Shown here piece by piece: positions 33,484-46,330 of a DNA stretch of 64,000 bases. The position numbers and the translations under genes were made by a program. The notes beneath the pieces were generated by a model that saw only the letters and a program-made list of their open reading frames with translations, searched no databases and was not told where the DNA came from. Within the stretch, counting starts at the first letter, position 1, and every line of letters begins with the position of its first letter. This DNA comes from Rhizophagus clarus (taxonomy: Eukaryota; Glomeromycota; Glomeromycetes; Glomerales; Glomeraceae): the NCBI GenBank assembly GCA_015698045.1, contig BLAL01000047.1, positions 1,022,037 through 1,086,036 on the forward strand, written 5' to 3'.

Positions 33484-35575
33484 AAAAAAACTCTTTCCCG
33501 TTTTGTCCAAAACCATAATAAAAAATAAACCAAAAATTTTTTTATTTTTATTTAATAATAATGTTACAAAGATGAGTTACGAATAATATGATAACGCTTT
33601 TATTTATGGAGCCTACTCAGACTTCTCGCCCTCTTCTTTTGATACTGAAGAGGCCTCTTCTTCTATATCCATGGATATTGAGACTACTTTGGCCGATGGC
33701 TCAGTAATGTACAAAAATCCCAACTTTTACAAACTCCAGAAAAAGACAGATAAAAAGAAAAAGCAAAAATATAAGAAGAAGAAAAACAAAAACAAGTAAC
33801 CCGTATCTTCACCATGACCTTCTATCCCTCTGATAGAAATAACGGATGCTCAAATAATGTTGTGATGTATACAATATGAACAATATGTTTTAGCTTTGCT
33901 AGAAAAAAATTTTTGTCATATTACAATAGGCATCGCCCAAGAACAAGGTAAACAGTTAATAAAGACCTTTGGTAGTGCTGCTAAACCTGTAAGATACAAA
34001 AACATATCACACTGAACAAATATTCCAAACACACTGGTCTCGTTGATAATACATTTTGGCCTAAGAATTTTTGAAAGTTTTCTTTACCATCAGCCAAATT
34101 TTTTTCAAAGAGTTTTGTTCAACCTTGAAAAAAAAGTGGGTGAGCCAGTCGTAGATGAAATATCTCGTGAAATACAGAATCTGGTTAATTCTGGTGACTC
34201 ATACCTAGTCATACCACTGATAATACCTGAATTAGGAATATCTCAGCCTGGTGTTTCCTTAAAATCGCTGATTACGCTCAAGATGCGACCGCCTACAGCT
34301 GAATCAGAAATAATTGACATAAACATGGAAAATGCCAATAATAATCTAACCATACCTCCGCAACCTTCCGGTAGTGATAACATTACGCCAAAAAATATGA
34401 AGATAAAGAAGGCCGTGGATAAATCAGTGGAAAAAATTTACGTAAATACTACCATCCCTGATGACAAACAAGCTAATATTAGGGATATCTTCATTTATAA
34501 CGTACCCTCAAGTTGGTCCTATGAAAAAATTCTTGCCGAATTAAAAGCATGGAGAGATCCTATCTCGATGATTGTGAAGAAGCAAAGGAAATACCAAACG
34601 CTTCAGATCAAAATATGTCTCTCAACTTTCACACTCACTTCCTTTAAACAGGAGATATGGCAATACTCCCTTGGCGATATCTCTGTACGTTAGTTCCCTA
34701 GAAACTGGTCACTACATCAAAGGAAAAGAAAAGAATAGTTTTGTTTATACCTTAATAACTTACCTCAAGAATCTCGTTTCTGGGTAACATGGGAACGCAC
34801 CACTCCCTCTCAATTAATCTTTGGTAATTTACCAATTAAAGCTATCAAGCAATTTAAAACAGGTGAAAAGGCTTTGATTGTAGTCTTCTTCAAAAAATAT
34901 GAAGATTAGAAATCTATCGGAGAACCAGATTTACTTTCTCCCACAATGATGTTGACTACTTTCTCCCATGGTGTTCAGCTCCCTTTACCGCCTCTCAAAC
35001 TCAAACTAAAAAATCCAAGGATTCCTCTGATTCATCTAAGAAGACCAAAACTAATGACTCCTCTAAAAAGACCAAGAATTCTAGTTCCTTTAAAACTCAC
35101 TCAGCTAATTCTAAATGTAACAAGGACAAAACGAAGACTTCAAAAAAGTCAAAAGACAAGAAGAAAAAGAAGTCATCGGGCAAGAAGTCTGATGATAAGA
35201 TAGATATTGTCAAGCTGTTGCTAACTCTAATTTCTAAATTTTAGTTGTATATAGTGTTTTATTTAGTTTATTTTTTTTTTTGGATTGGTGTCAGTGGGGG
35301 ATGGTTTATTTCAAAATTCTCCCTATAGAACTCTGAGATTTCAGTCCAGCGCAGTCTGCTGGATTCGCTCAGCTGTAGGTTGTTTCTAGTGTAAATTTCT
35401 TCTGTACTTAGTATATTTGATTCTTTTCTTGTAAACTCCAGACTGACCTTCAGATTTTTAAATTTGTCTCAATCTTGTGGGTTGCCAAACATTAGTTGAA
35501 GTTGTATTCAAATTTATTACGTCAATAAAACATAAAACATAAAACATATAAAACCTTATAAACAAAAATAAAATA
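33484..35575 (+). mobile_element. Retroelement ORF1-like copy with A-rich tail (copy C)
   Basis: It starts with AAAAAAAACTCTTTCCCG, as copy A does at 19929, and ends with the ATAAAACATATAAAACCTTA tail at about 35560. It is 2.1 kb with one broken ORF and no reverse transcriptase. It lies directly after copy B, so the two occupy one insertion zone inside the MULE relic. Confidence 0.55.
33572..35244 (+). pseudogene. ORF1/gag-like protein of the retroelement, broken
   Basis: An N-terminal acidic/Ser segment (FIYGAYSDFSPSSFDTEEAS) and a basic KKKKQKYKKKKNKNK run precede QYVLALLEKNFCHITIG. The longest open part (34043-34693) has QRVLFNLEKKVGEPVVDEIS, IPELGISQPGVSLKSLI and RDIFIYNVPSSWSYEKILAE, the last resembling an RRM-like beta-alpha start. 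After a shift come ESRFWVTWERTTPSQLIFGN and LPIKAIKQFKTGEKALIVVF, then a Lys/Ser-rich tail (KKSKDKKKKKSSGKKSDDK) ending at 35244. Such proteins are common in Rhizophagus repeats and likely bind nucleic acid. There are at least three frame breaks. Calling it non-LTR ORF1 is inference. Confidence 0.5.
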
Positions 35576-36401
35576 TAATTTGATAATAAATTTAGCAAAA
35601 AAAATTCTAAATTAACCCCTTAATCTATAAATAGTAAAACACATAAATATATAATAAATTTGTAAAATTACCCCTAAAAGAAAACCACGAACTTTTATAA
35701 TAATTTAGAAGTGATGGTGTAACAAATTTATAAAAAATTTTAAACATGATGGTATAACAAATTTATATGTAAAAAATAAACAAAATTAGACGTAGTAGCG
35801 TAACAATTTTAAACGTGATAGCGTAACAAACTTAAGAGAAAAAAATTATATAAAGAATATAAGGCCGGAAGGGTGGTGGTGGGGTAAGGAAGGAGAAAAT
35901 TATAAGTCCACAAAATTTTAAAAAATTTGTAATTTCCCAGTGTTATTTTTATATCCAATAGCTAATTTCACATTATTTTAGCATAAAATTTATTAGTAAA
36001 CCTTATTTCAGTCAATATTAATCCTAGAAAGATGATTTTAGTATCATTAGAACCGTCTCGATAAGACGAATCTAATGGTATAAATTTTATCAAAATCTGA
36101 TTACTGAATGTGTAATTAATCACGAAAATGTTATTTACTTAAAAATTTAGAAATTTAATTTTAAAATTTTTCTTTTATAATAAAAGTTTTTATGTATATA
36201 TATTATTTATTATATATTTTTGTAAAAAAATTTTATAAATATAATAAAAATTTTATAATAAACGCAGATATTAAATTGTATAAAATTATATAAAATTTAA
36301 ACATATATGCTGATTTTGTATAAAGTTTTTAGTAAAATTAGGTGTATAAAGTTATATTAAAATTTTTGGAATTGGATCTGAGTTATATATGTATTCTTTG
36401 G
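35576..36401. other. AT-rich, no gene seen
   Basis: It contains repeated GTGATGGTGTAACAAATTTA-like phrases (35710-35830, three imperfect copies), otherwise unstructured. Confidence 0.4.
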
Positions 36402-37125
36402 GGTCTTATAGGCGCTACTTTGCATTCTGTAAAAAACTTCAAATCTTGCATCATTTCATTATTGAATTGTCAATATCATGTATTAAGATGTGGTATATCA
36501 GTTGGAATTAATTTATAATTATGTATATCTTCTAATGTTATGCATTTTACCCAATTTTCTAATTTTTGTAATATAAAATTACAATGCCACTGGCAATCAG
36601 ATTTGTTAGAACCTCATTTCTGTTGTAATTTATGATTAATATTCTTACGAGGTTTGTAAGTACTACCAAAAAAGCAATGATATGACTTGCGTATAGTAAT
36701 AGAAGAGTTATTTGAATCCTTATCATTTTTACAAATCTAATAACCAAAATCTCTTTCTAAATAGTAATTATATATAAACGTATCAACAGACATCCAATCA
36801 TCAAAACTATCTTCTTTACAAAGATTATATTGATATATATTAAAATTATTAACTGAATTTTAGAAGAATAATTCTATAGGTGGTTCATTAAAAAATTAGG
36901 AGGTGTAATAATATCTTTCAACACAGTATTTTTGTTAGTTTCTACAAAAAAGTTATTAGAAGACTTAGGAGGTGTAATAATATCTTCTAATATGGTATTT
37001 TTGTTAATTTTTATATAAAAATTTTCAGGTGATTCTGGAGGTATAATGATATCTTCTAATACTGTGTTTTTATTATTTTTTTTAAAAAAGTTCTTAGGAA
37101 AAATAGCATCTTCAGAGAAATTTAG
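36402..37125 (-). pseudogene. MULE transposase, N-terminal (FAR1/WRKY-GCM1-like) part, relic
   Basis: On the minus strand, three ~22-residue repeats with core NKNTVLEDIITPP occur near 37090-36885. They are followed by YLERDFGY, SSITIRKSYHCFFGSTYKPR, SNKSDCQWHCNFILQK and CITLEDIHNYKLIP, ending with QFNNEMMQDLKFFTECK near 36410. The Cys/His pattern (YHCFFG, CQWHCN, HNYKL) is the zinc-binding head that precedes MULE transposase domains. Stops and shifts are frequent. Together with 31190-32285 it makes one gene interrupted by copies B and C. Confidence 0.6.
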
Positions 37126-37431
37126 AAAGAAATTCCAATTTAATTCTATTATAATAAAAGTATTTTGCTAAAATAAATGACACTGTGTTAACTATTACAA
37201 CTCTATTTTATATTCGTAATGCATAAAATTTTTTATAATATGCATAGGTATGACAAATACCATTTAGTAACAAATTTCACATGTTTGTACAAATTCAAGG
37301 TTATGCAATGTAATGGTAAAAATCACCAGTGGTGAAATTAAAATTAAAATTAATAAAATTATCAGTGATTAATAAAAATTCAAAATTAAATTTATATAAA
37401 TTTGTGGTTAAAATCACCAGCTAGTAAAACT
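37126..37431. other. AT-rich spacer, left flank of the 37.4-kb element
   Basis: No gene is seen. It ends with the 9-bp duplication AGTAAAACT at 37423-37431. Confidence 0.4.
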
Positions 37432-40400
37432 TAGGGGATAGATAAATAATGAGAGGGCCAACTCAGAGTTACACAGGCTTATCAATAACTACCTGAACTG
37501 AAGTCTTATTAAATTGATTATACAAGCGAAATCTTATATTAAAATTGTACAAAATTTTATTTTTTTTGATATATATTTCATTGGGAAAAATTTTGGTCTG
37601 CAGATCTGCGCAATTCTGCGAAATCCAATTCTGCGCAGATCTGAGAACATGCTGATGCACAGCACTGAAAAATTTTATGGATTTCTGCGCAGTTCTGCAA
37701 ACACAAAAAAATCTGTAAAAATTTTCAAAAACAAATCTGCGAAATTTTTCAAAATTTTTGACAATTTACAATTACTTTTATCGTTAATTAACATCAATTA
37801 ATTTATTTAATTTATTTAATTAAAGCATTACAAATAAATCAATTTATTACACTATTAACTACACTATTTCAGGTATTAAATGCACTAAATTACCTAGCCT
37901 TTCTTTCTTTATTTTCACTGTTTCGTTGAAAATGTAAAAAACAGTTTTTCAAGATTTTTTACCTTTATATTAGAATTGGAACCTTTCTTTCGGTTTCCTG
38001 TGCCTGCAAAAAAAAAACTAACAAAACTGTCAGTAAACGTTTCATTAAATAAAAAAAAATAAAAAAAAAAAATTAAATTCCGTTTACTTTGAAATTCTAT
38101 CCAGAGACAGGTTAGAAAACCACAGACCTAAACTAATATTTTTCAAAATTTTAATTTTCAAAATTCGTCTGGTAAACGTCTAGAAAGCTGATGACTTATA
38201 AAATAAAAAACAAAACAGTTAGTTGACGTTTCGTTTAAAAAAAAATAATAAATTTAAATTTTCGAAGATAAATAAATACCTTCGAATTCCTCTAGAAGAC
38301 TTCCGAAAAGATGCAAATCTAAAAAATGAATTTGAAACGTTAATTAACATTTCGTTAATAAAAAATTTTTTTTTATCTTTAGGATGATACCTGGTCCGCC
38401 GCGAGATGGGGTCCATCTAAAAAAAATGAAAATGAACATTATTTAACGTTCGTTGAAATAAAAATAAGATAAAAAATAATTTTTTTTTTACCTTTGGTCT
38501 GCTTTGAGTTCTAGACCTAAAAAAAACGAAAATAAAATGAAATGTTAGTTTCGTTTTGTTTCGTAAAATAAAATATTATTTCGAGGTTTTTTTACCTTTG
38601 AAATACCGTGGTCCGCTTCTTTTAGACCTAAAAAAGAAAAAAATGAATGTTAGTTAACGTTTGTTGAAATAATAAAAAAAAAGATATTTCAAAGTTTTTT
38701 TATCTTCAAAATACCACAGTCCGCTTCAAATTAGAGTTTCAGACCTAAAAAATGAAATGAAACATTAGTTACATTTCGTAAAATAAAATATATAAAAAAA
38801 AAATTATTTTGAGGTTTTTTTACCTTCGAAATAACTCAGTCTACTTCTTCTGGATTTAAAAAAGAAAGAAAATGAACGTTAGTTAACGTTTGTTGAAATA
38901 AAAGTAAAAAAAAATTATTTTTTTTTACTTACAGTAGTCCACCTATAAAGGACTTCTGGACCTAAAAAATAAAAAAAAATGAACATTAGTAATGTTCGTT
39001 TAAATAAAAATAAAAAAAAAAATAAAAATTTTTGAAGGTATTATACTTTCAAAATACTGGTCCACCTCTAAATTCCGAACCTAAAAAATAAAAAAAATGA
39101 ACATTAGTAACGTTCGTTGAAATTAAAGTAAAAAAAAATTGTTTTTTTTACTTAATGGTCCACCTCAAAATGAAGTTCTGGACTTAAAAAAAAGGAGAAA
39201 AGCGAAAAGTTTACTAACGTTTCGCTAAAATACAAAAAAAAAATTATTTTTTTTTTACTTGAATTGGTCTGCCTCAAAATGGAGTTTGGACCTAAAGAAA
39301 GGAAGAAAAATGAAACATTACTAACATTTCGCTAAAATATAAAAAAAAATTGTTTTTTTTCTTTACTTAATAGTCTACCTCGAAATCGAATTCCAGACCT
39401 TAAAAAAAAAGAAGAAAAGCAAAACATTAATAACATTTCACTAAAATACGAAAAAAAATATTATTTTTTGTTACTTGAATTGGTCCGCCTTGAAATGAAG
39501 TTCTGGACCTAAAGAAAGGGAGAAAAGTGAAACGTTACTAATATTTCGCTAAAATACAAAAAATAATTGTTTTTTTTTACTTAATAGTCTGCCTCAAAAT
39601 GGAGTTCTGAACCTTAAAAAAAAGAAGAAAAGCGAAACGTTAGTAATGTTTTGCTAAAATACGAAAAAAAAATCTTTTTTTTTTACTTACAGTAGTCTGT
39701 CTCGAAGTGGAGTTCTGGACCTAAAAAAAAGAAGAGAAGCATAATGTTACTAACATTTCGCTAAAATACGAAAAAAAAATCTTTTTTTTTACTTACAGTG
39801 GTCTGTCTCGAAATGGAGTTCCAGACTTTAAAAAAAAAGAAGAAAAGCGAAATGTTAGTAACATTTTGCTAAAATACAAAAAAAAATTATTTTTATTTTT
39901 TTACTTAATAGTCCACCTCGAAATAGAGTTCTGGACCTTAAAAAAAAAAGAAAAGTGAAACATTAATAACGTTTTGCTAAAATATGAAAAAAAAAATCTT
40001 TTTTTTTACTTACAGTGGTCATCTCGAAGTGGAGTTCCAGACCTAAAGAAAGGGAGAAAAGCAAAACATTACTAACGTTTTGCTAAAATACAAAAAAAAA
40101 ATATTTTTTTTACTTAGTGATCTGCCTCGAAATAGAGTTTTGAACCTGAAAAAAAGAAAGAAAGAATGTTAGTTAACGTTCTCAATACAAATTAATAAAA
40201 AAAAATTTTTTTTTTCAAAATTGAATCCAGAACCATACCTTTGGTGTTCTGGATCTACAAAAAAAAAAGAAAACTGAGTGTTAGCCATCGCTTGTTAAAT
40301 AATAATAAAAGTTTTTTTCTGAAGGTTACACTGGTCAAATGACCTTTGAAACTAGGCGTTCTGGATAAAAATGATATTTATTAAAAAAAAAGTTGATGAT

Positions 40401-41748
40401 AATAGAGTCCAGAACTTGTCTTTTGGCGTTCCAGACCTATAAAATTGGAACGAACTTTAGTTAAAGTTTGTTAAATAAATAAAAAATATAAAAAATATGA
40501 TTTAAATAAAAAATAATAATAGTTGAATGTTAGTAAGAAACGTTTTCCAAATAAAATATAAAAAAGAATTTTGAAGTTTACCTTCGAAATGGTGTTCAAA
40601 GACATAGTTCACTTATGAAAATGTGAGGTAAAGGTGTTTCTTTAACAAACTTAAACCTGGGTTTGACAAGTGTTTCTTATAAAGAAAAGAAGTCCAGAGC
40701 CCTATGAAAAAAAAAATCCTGCATGTTGCAGATTATACACCAGATGTTGGATGAACTTAATTTTTTAAAAAAAATTACTCTTAAGCTTTGAAGCTTAAAA
40801 AAGAAAAAAATAATTTTCAATTTTTTTTAATAGCTTTAACAGATTATTTTGTTTAAATTAAAAATTATTTCTTTAAAAAATATTGAAATAAATTATTTTT
40901 TTAAAGTGCTGTAAAAAAAACAAATCAGAAGTGCAAAGCTTTATCAAAATAAAAAAAAAAGTTTATGTAAAGTTTATCAAATAAAAAAAGAAAATGCTGA
41001 AGATCCCTAAAGATTTTTGTGCGAAATGTTTTTAAAATCTGCAATTTTGGAGATTATCACAGAATTTTTATAAAAAAATTTTCAAAAAAATAAAAAGCAT
41101 GACGTGTGTAATATTGCGCAGATTTTTATTAAAAAAAAGTAGCAATCTGCAATTTTTGCAGATTGCTGCAGATCTGAACTGATATAACTTTCCCAATGTT
41201 AAAAAAACGTAGCTAATTTTAAAAGTTAAGTTTATTCATGTCAACTCTATATAGACAAAGTGTTTCTACTTGAATTGGATCACTGGTTATTTATTTATTA
41301 ATTTTTATAAGTTTTTGCTCTTTAGTAGTAAAAAGTCAAAATTAATCTTGTTTTTCTTTGGAAATTCCAATATAAAGTTATAAATATTTTTATTTAAAAC
41401 ATTCAAAAATAGTGTTTTCTTTGTTTATTATATAATATTTTCAAATGTGTAATAAAATTTTCTATAGCTTTGAGGTATTTTAAAAGCTTAATTATATTTT
41501 TTAGAGGATATAGAAACAATATTTTGAAAAAAATTGCATATTTACATAGTTTCAGATTTTGCTGTTATGGCAGAAAAAATTTTTTATTATAATTAAAATC
41601 AATTATTAGCGATTTTTCACTTTAAACATAGGGTAGTGTTATATTTTAATATGATTTTTTATAATTTTACATATGGCTTCAGTTTGGTCGCATGATCACT
41701 AATTTGTGTAATTCTGGGTTAGCCCTCCCATTATTTATCTATCCTTTA
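37432..41748. mobile_element. Non-autonomous MULE-like element with satellite interior
   Basis: TIRs match over about 45 bp: left TAGGGGATAGATAAATAATG then AGAGGGCCAACTCAGAGTTA; right end, reverse complement, TAAAGGATAGATAAATAATG then GGAGGGCTAACCCAGAATTA. A perfect 9-bp duplication AGTAAAACT flanks it (37423-37431 and 41749-41757). Nine bases is the Mutator signature, though hAT-like alternatives exist. The 4.3-kb interior encodes no protein; it is mostly the satellite element 37577-41199. Confidence 0.75.
37577..41199. repeat. Satellite-bearing inner element, copy 1
   Basis: It starts CATTGGGAAAAATTTTGGTC then TGCAGATCTGCGCAATTCTG, and ends with GATTGCTGCAGATCTGAACT ... TTTCCCAATG, so its ends are inverted (CATTGGGAAA and CAGATCTGC words). 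Between 38050 and 40250 lie about twenty 110-150 bp units, each with a coloured set of boxes: GACCTAAAAAA, GAAACGTTAGTAACATTTCG, an A/T-run, TTTTTTACTTAATGGTC and GCCTCGAAATGGAGTTCTGG. Neighbouring units differ (ACTTAATAGTC against ACTTGAATTGGTC), often alternating. Confidence 0.7.
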
Positions 41749-43684
41749 AGTAAAACTAAATTTAAAAATTATTAAATTTATTAGTGGTAATTAAAATTTG
41801 AATTTAACCATTATTTTAAGTAATAAAATAAAAATAATGTTTGTATTTAAAATTACTTTTTTTTTTATTGTTTTTTAAATAACTATTCCACTATTTAATT
41901 TGATATAACAAGTAATAATCTAATTGATATGATATGATAATGAAGTTATAACTAAATTAAGAAGTAGTATTCTCACTGCTATTACTTTCACCAGAAACTG
42001 TATATATAGTTTAGGATTCTTTTCAATGTTTTATTATAAATTTTTATTATTTTTTTATAATTTTGTTATATTAACAATTAATATTTATTTTAGTAATCTT
42101 ATAATATTATAAAACTTTTATTTTTTTTTGAAAGAAATTTTATCAGTTATATTATAATAAGTTAAAAACTAACAAATCAAAAATCATTTAAATTATTTTA
42201 TAAGAATCTAGATAATTCCCAATTTTTTTAATTATTTTATTAAAATACCTGATTAGTAATTTAATTATCAATAAAATATTAATAGAATACTTACTTGTCA
42301 AAATAAAAATATTTGATCTTAATGTAATTTGATTAAAAATATCTCTAAAAAATATTTTTTCAAAATCTAAATTCTAAAATTCTAAATTTATATTACTGTT
42401 ACCACCTTTTTTATAACCTAATCCTTGTAGCACATCCCACATAATTAATTCACTGTTTAACAAAATAACAGGACCTTTCACTTCAATTTTATTAGTTATA
42501 AAATCATTATTAAAATCTAAAATTTTTCTGAAATTAATTTATAATTTTAGCTGAATCTATAATTTTAACTGAAATTAATATATAATTTTAATTAAATCTA
42601 TAATTCTAACTAAAAATCATAATTTTAACTAAAATTAAATATGTAGATTACTTTTATATTAAGCAATATCTATTTTATAAAAATCAATTTTAATAAGAAT
42701 ATATTTAAAATTTTATGTAATAATAATTTTTATTTTAGAAAATTATATAGTTCTTACTGGAATTAAATGCATAATTTTAGCCAAAATTATATATTTAATT
42801 TTAGTATTTTAACTGAAATTTCAGATTTTAAAATTTTAAATTTAGTTGAAATTATAAATTATAATTTTAGAATTTCAGCAAATTTGAAATATTTCAGTTT
42901 CAGGATTATCTTTAAAGTTAACGTATATTTAATTGAAATTAAAAAAAATTGATTTTAATTAGTAATAATTTATGATTAAATATATATTTAATATAATTAT
43001 ATTAATTGAGTATTATATCATATATTATATAATTAATTTACGCTTTTTTTTTAACTTTTTTTTTTAACTTTTAATGAACCTTTTTTCTTTTTTCTTTTAT
43101 TATTTTCTTTTTTCTTATCTTTTTATTTTTTTTTCTTTTTCTAACTTTTATTTTTTTTTATTTATTTTTTTATTTTTATTTTATTTTTTTTTCTTTATTT
43201 TTTTTTTTCTTTCCTTTTTTTTTACTTTTTTTTTTTTTGTAAATAATCTATTTAAATATATAAAAATTGCAACTTTTTAGACATAATATTTTGATAAAAA
43301 ATTGTATAAAGTTTATATTTTTTATTTATAACATTTAAAAACAATTAATAATCTCTTTCTTCTTATTGTTTCAGATAATTGGCTTTTTAATAAGATTTCA
43401 GAAAGTATTTTTTTCATTTTATTTTTATTGTTTTATAATGTTTACTAATAATTTGCTTTACTTTTTTTAGATGATTGATTTTAAATTTTTAAATGCATAG
43501 GAATTTAGTAAAAAAATAAGAAATTCTTAAATTATTTGATTTAATAAAATAAATATTAATATTTTATTTTATTTTTTTTTTTTTTGAGTGACTAATTCTT
43601 TAAATATAAATATTATGATATTTTTAAAAGTTTTTTTTTTAAATAAATTATTTATTAAATATTTTATTTAATTTATTTATAAAC
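41749..43684. other. AT-rich, low-complexity, no gene seen
   Basis: The right-flank duplication AGTAAAACT is at 41749-41757. 42530-42950 has many imperfect repeats of TATAATTTTAACTGAAATT. 43040-43240 is nearly pure T with scattered C/A. Confidence 0.5.
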
Positions 43685-45910
43685 ATCGGGAAAAATTTTG
43701 GTCTGCAAATCTGCATAATTCTGCAGAATCTAATTCTGCGCAGATCTGAGGACATGCCGATGCGCAGCACTGAAAAATTTTATGGATTTCTGCGCAGTTC
43801 TGCAAACACAAAAAAATCTGTGAAAATTTTCAAAAATAAATCTGCGAAATTTTTCAAAATTTTTGACAATTTACAATTACTTTTATCGTTAATTAACATC
43901 AATTAATTTATTTAATTTATTTAATTAAAGCATTACAAATAAATCAATTTACTACACTATTAACTACATTATTTCAGGTATTAAATGCACTAAATTTCCC
44001 AACCTTTCTTTCTTTACTTTCACTGTTTTGTTGAAAATGTAAAAAATGGTTTTTTCGAAATTTTTTACCTTTATATTAGGATTGGAACCTTTCTTTCAGT
44101 TTCCTATGCCTGCAAAAAAAAACTAACAAAACCGTCAGTAAATGTTTTGTTAAATAAAAAAAACAAAAAAAAATTAAATTCTGTTTACTTTGAAATTCTA
44201 TCCAGAGATAGGTTAGAAAACTGCAGACCTAAACTAATATTTTTCAAAATTTTAATCTTCAAAATTCATCTGGTAAATGTTAGGAAAGCCGATGACTTAT
44301 AAAATAAAAAACAAAACGGTTAGTTGACATTTCGTTTAAAAAAAAATAATAAATTTAAATTTTCGAAGGTAAATACTTCGAATTCCTCTAGAAAATTTCC
44401 AGAAAGACGCAAATCTAAAAAATGAATTCAAAACATTAATTAACGTTTCATTAATAAAAAATTTTTTTTATCTTTAAGATGATACCTGGTCCGCTACGAG
44501 ATAGGGTCCATCTAAAAAAAATAAAAATAAACGTTATTTAACGTTCATTGAAATAAAAATAAAAAATAATTTTTTTTATCTTCAGTCTGCTTCGAGTTTT
44601 GGATCTAAAAAAAAATAAAATTAAATGTTAGTTTCATTTTGTTTTGTAAAATAAAATATTATTTTGAGGTTTTTTTACCTTCGAAATACCGCAGTCTACT
44701 TCTTCCAGACTTAAAAAAGAAAGAAAATAAATATTAGTTAACGTTTGTTGAAATAATAAAAAAAAAGATATTTCAAAGTTTCTTTATCTTCGAAATACCG
44801 CAATCTGCTTTAAATTAAAGTTCCAGACCTAAAAAACAAAATGAAACATTAGTAATATTTCATAAAATAAAAATATATAAAAAAAATTTATTTTGAAGTT
44901 TTTTTACCTTCAAAATAACTCGGTCTACTTTTTCCAGACCTAAAAAAAAGAAAACAAACGTTAGTTAACGTTCGTTAAAATAAAAGAAAAAAATTATTTT
45001 TTTTATTTACAGTAATCCACCTATAAAGGACTTCTAGACCTAAAAAATAAAAAAAAATGAACATTAGTAATGTTTGTTAAAATAAAACAAAAAAAAATAA
45101 TAATTTTTGAAAATATTATACCTTCGAAATACTATAGTCTGTCTCTAAAGAGTTTCAGACCTAAAAAATATAAAAAAAATGAATATTAGTAACGTTCGTT
45201 GAAATTAAAGTAAAAAAAAATTGTTTTTTTTACTTAATGGTCCACCTCAAAATGAAGTTTTAGACTTAAAAAAAAGGAGAAAAATGAAATATTACTAACA
45301 TTTTGCTAAAATACGAAAAAAAAAATTATTTTTTTTTTACTTGAATTGGTCCACCTCAAAATGGAATTTTAAACCTAAAGAAAGGAAGAAAAGTGAAACG
45401 TTATTAACATTTCGCTAAAATACAAAAAAAAAATTTTTTTTCTTTACTTAATAGTCTGCCTCAAAATGGAGTTCTGGACCTTAAAAAAAAGAAGAGAAGC
45501 ATAATATTACTAATATTTCACTAAAATATAAAAAAAAAATATTTTTTTTTTACTTAATGGTCCGCTCCAAAGTGGAGTTCTGGACCTAAAAAAGAGAAGC
45601 GAAATGTTACTAACGTTTTGCTAAAATACAAAAAAAAAATTATTTTTATTTTCTTTACTTAATAGTCTGCCTTGAAATAGAGTTCCAAACCTTAAAAAAA
45701 AGAAGAAAAGCAAAACGTTAGTAACATTTTACTAAAATACAAAAAAAAAATCTTTTTTTTTTTACTTATAGTGGTCTGCCTCGAAGTGAAGTTCTGGACC
45801 TAAAGAAAGGAAGAAAAGCGAAACGTTACTAACATTTCGCTAAAATACAAAAAAAAATGTTTTTTTTACTTAGTGGTCTGCCTCAAAATGGAGTTTCAGA
45901 TCTAAAAAAA
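43685..45910. repeat. Satellite-bearing inner element, copy 2 (3' truncated)
   Basis: From CATCGGGAAAAATTTTGGTC onward it parallels 37577-40140 nearly base for base, with scattered transitions and unit losses. It breaks off after GCCTCAAAATGGAGTTTCAG at about 45900. It lacks the outer MULE-like TIRs and duplication of copy 1, so the inner element moved or duplicated on its own. Confidence 0.7.
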
Positions 45911-45949
45911 ATATCAGGAAATTTTATAGTGCGAAAAGTTGCGCAAGAT

Positions 45950-46330
45950 TATGTATCATAATATTTCGTAAATTTCCAGACCTGCCGCAAGTTTGCGAAA
46001 GAATAATATTTCGTAACTTTTTAAAATATTTCGAAATATTATGATATGCAAAGTTTCATAATTTTACAGTTCGTAATATTCTGTAATTTTACGCATTCGC
46101 AATATTTCGTAATTTTACATAATATTTTGTAAGTTTCCAGATCCACCGCAAGTTTGCGTAAACGTAATATTTTGTAACTTTTTAAAATATTTCAAAATAT
46201 TACGATATGCAAAGTTTTGTAATTTTACAGTTCGTAATATTGTGTAATTTTATTGCGTAATATTTTGCAACTTTTTAAAATATTTTGACGATTCGTAATT
46301 TTACATAAATATTTTGTAATGTTTCAAAAT
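45950..46330. repeat. ~170-bp tandem duplication rich in CGTAATATT words
   Basis: Two and a half copies of a unit with TTTCCAGACCTGCCGCAAGT, TTGCGAAAG, AACTTTTTAAAATATTTCGA and TGCAAAGTTT, at about 45975 and 46135 with a partial third. Many TTTCGTAATATT motifs occur in both orientations. Confidence 0.6.

Noticed and set aside
43074-43280. Phe-rich 68-codon frame
   Set aside because: Product of near-pure T sequence.
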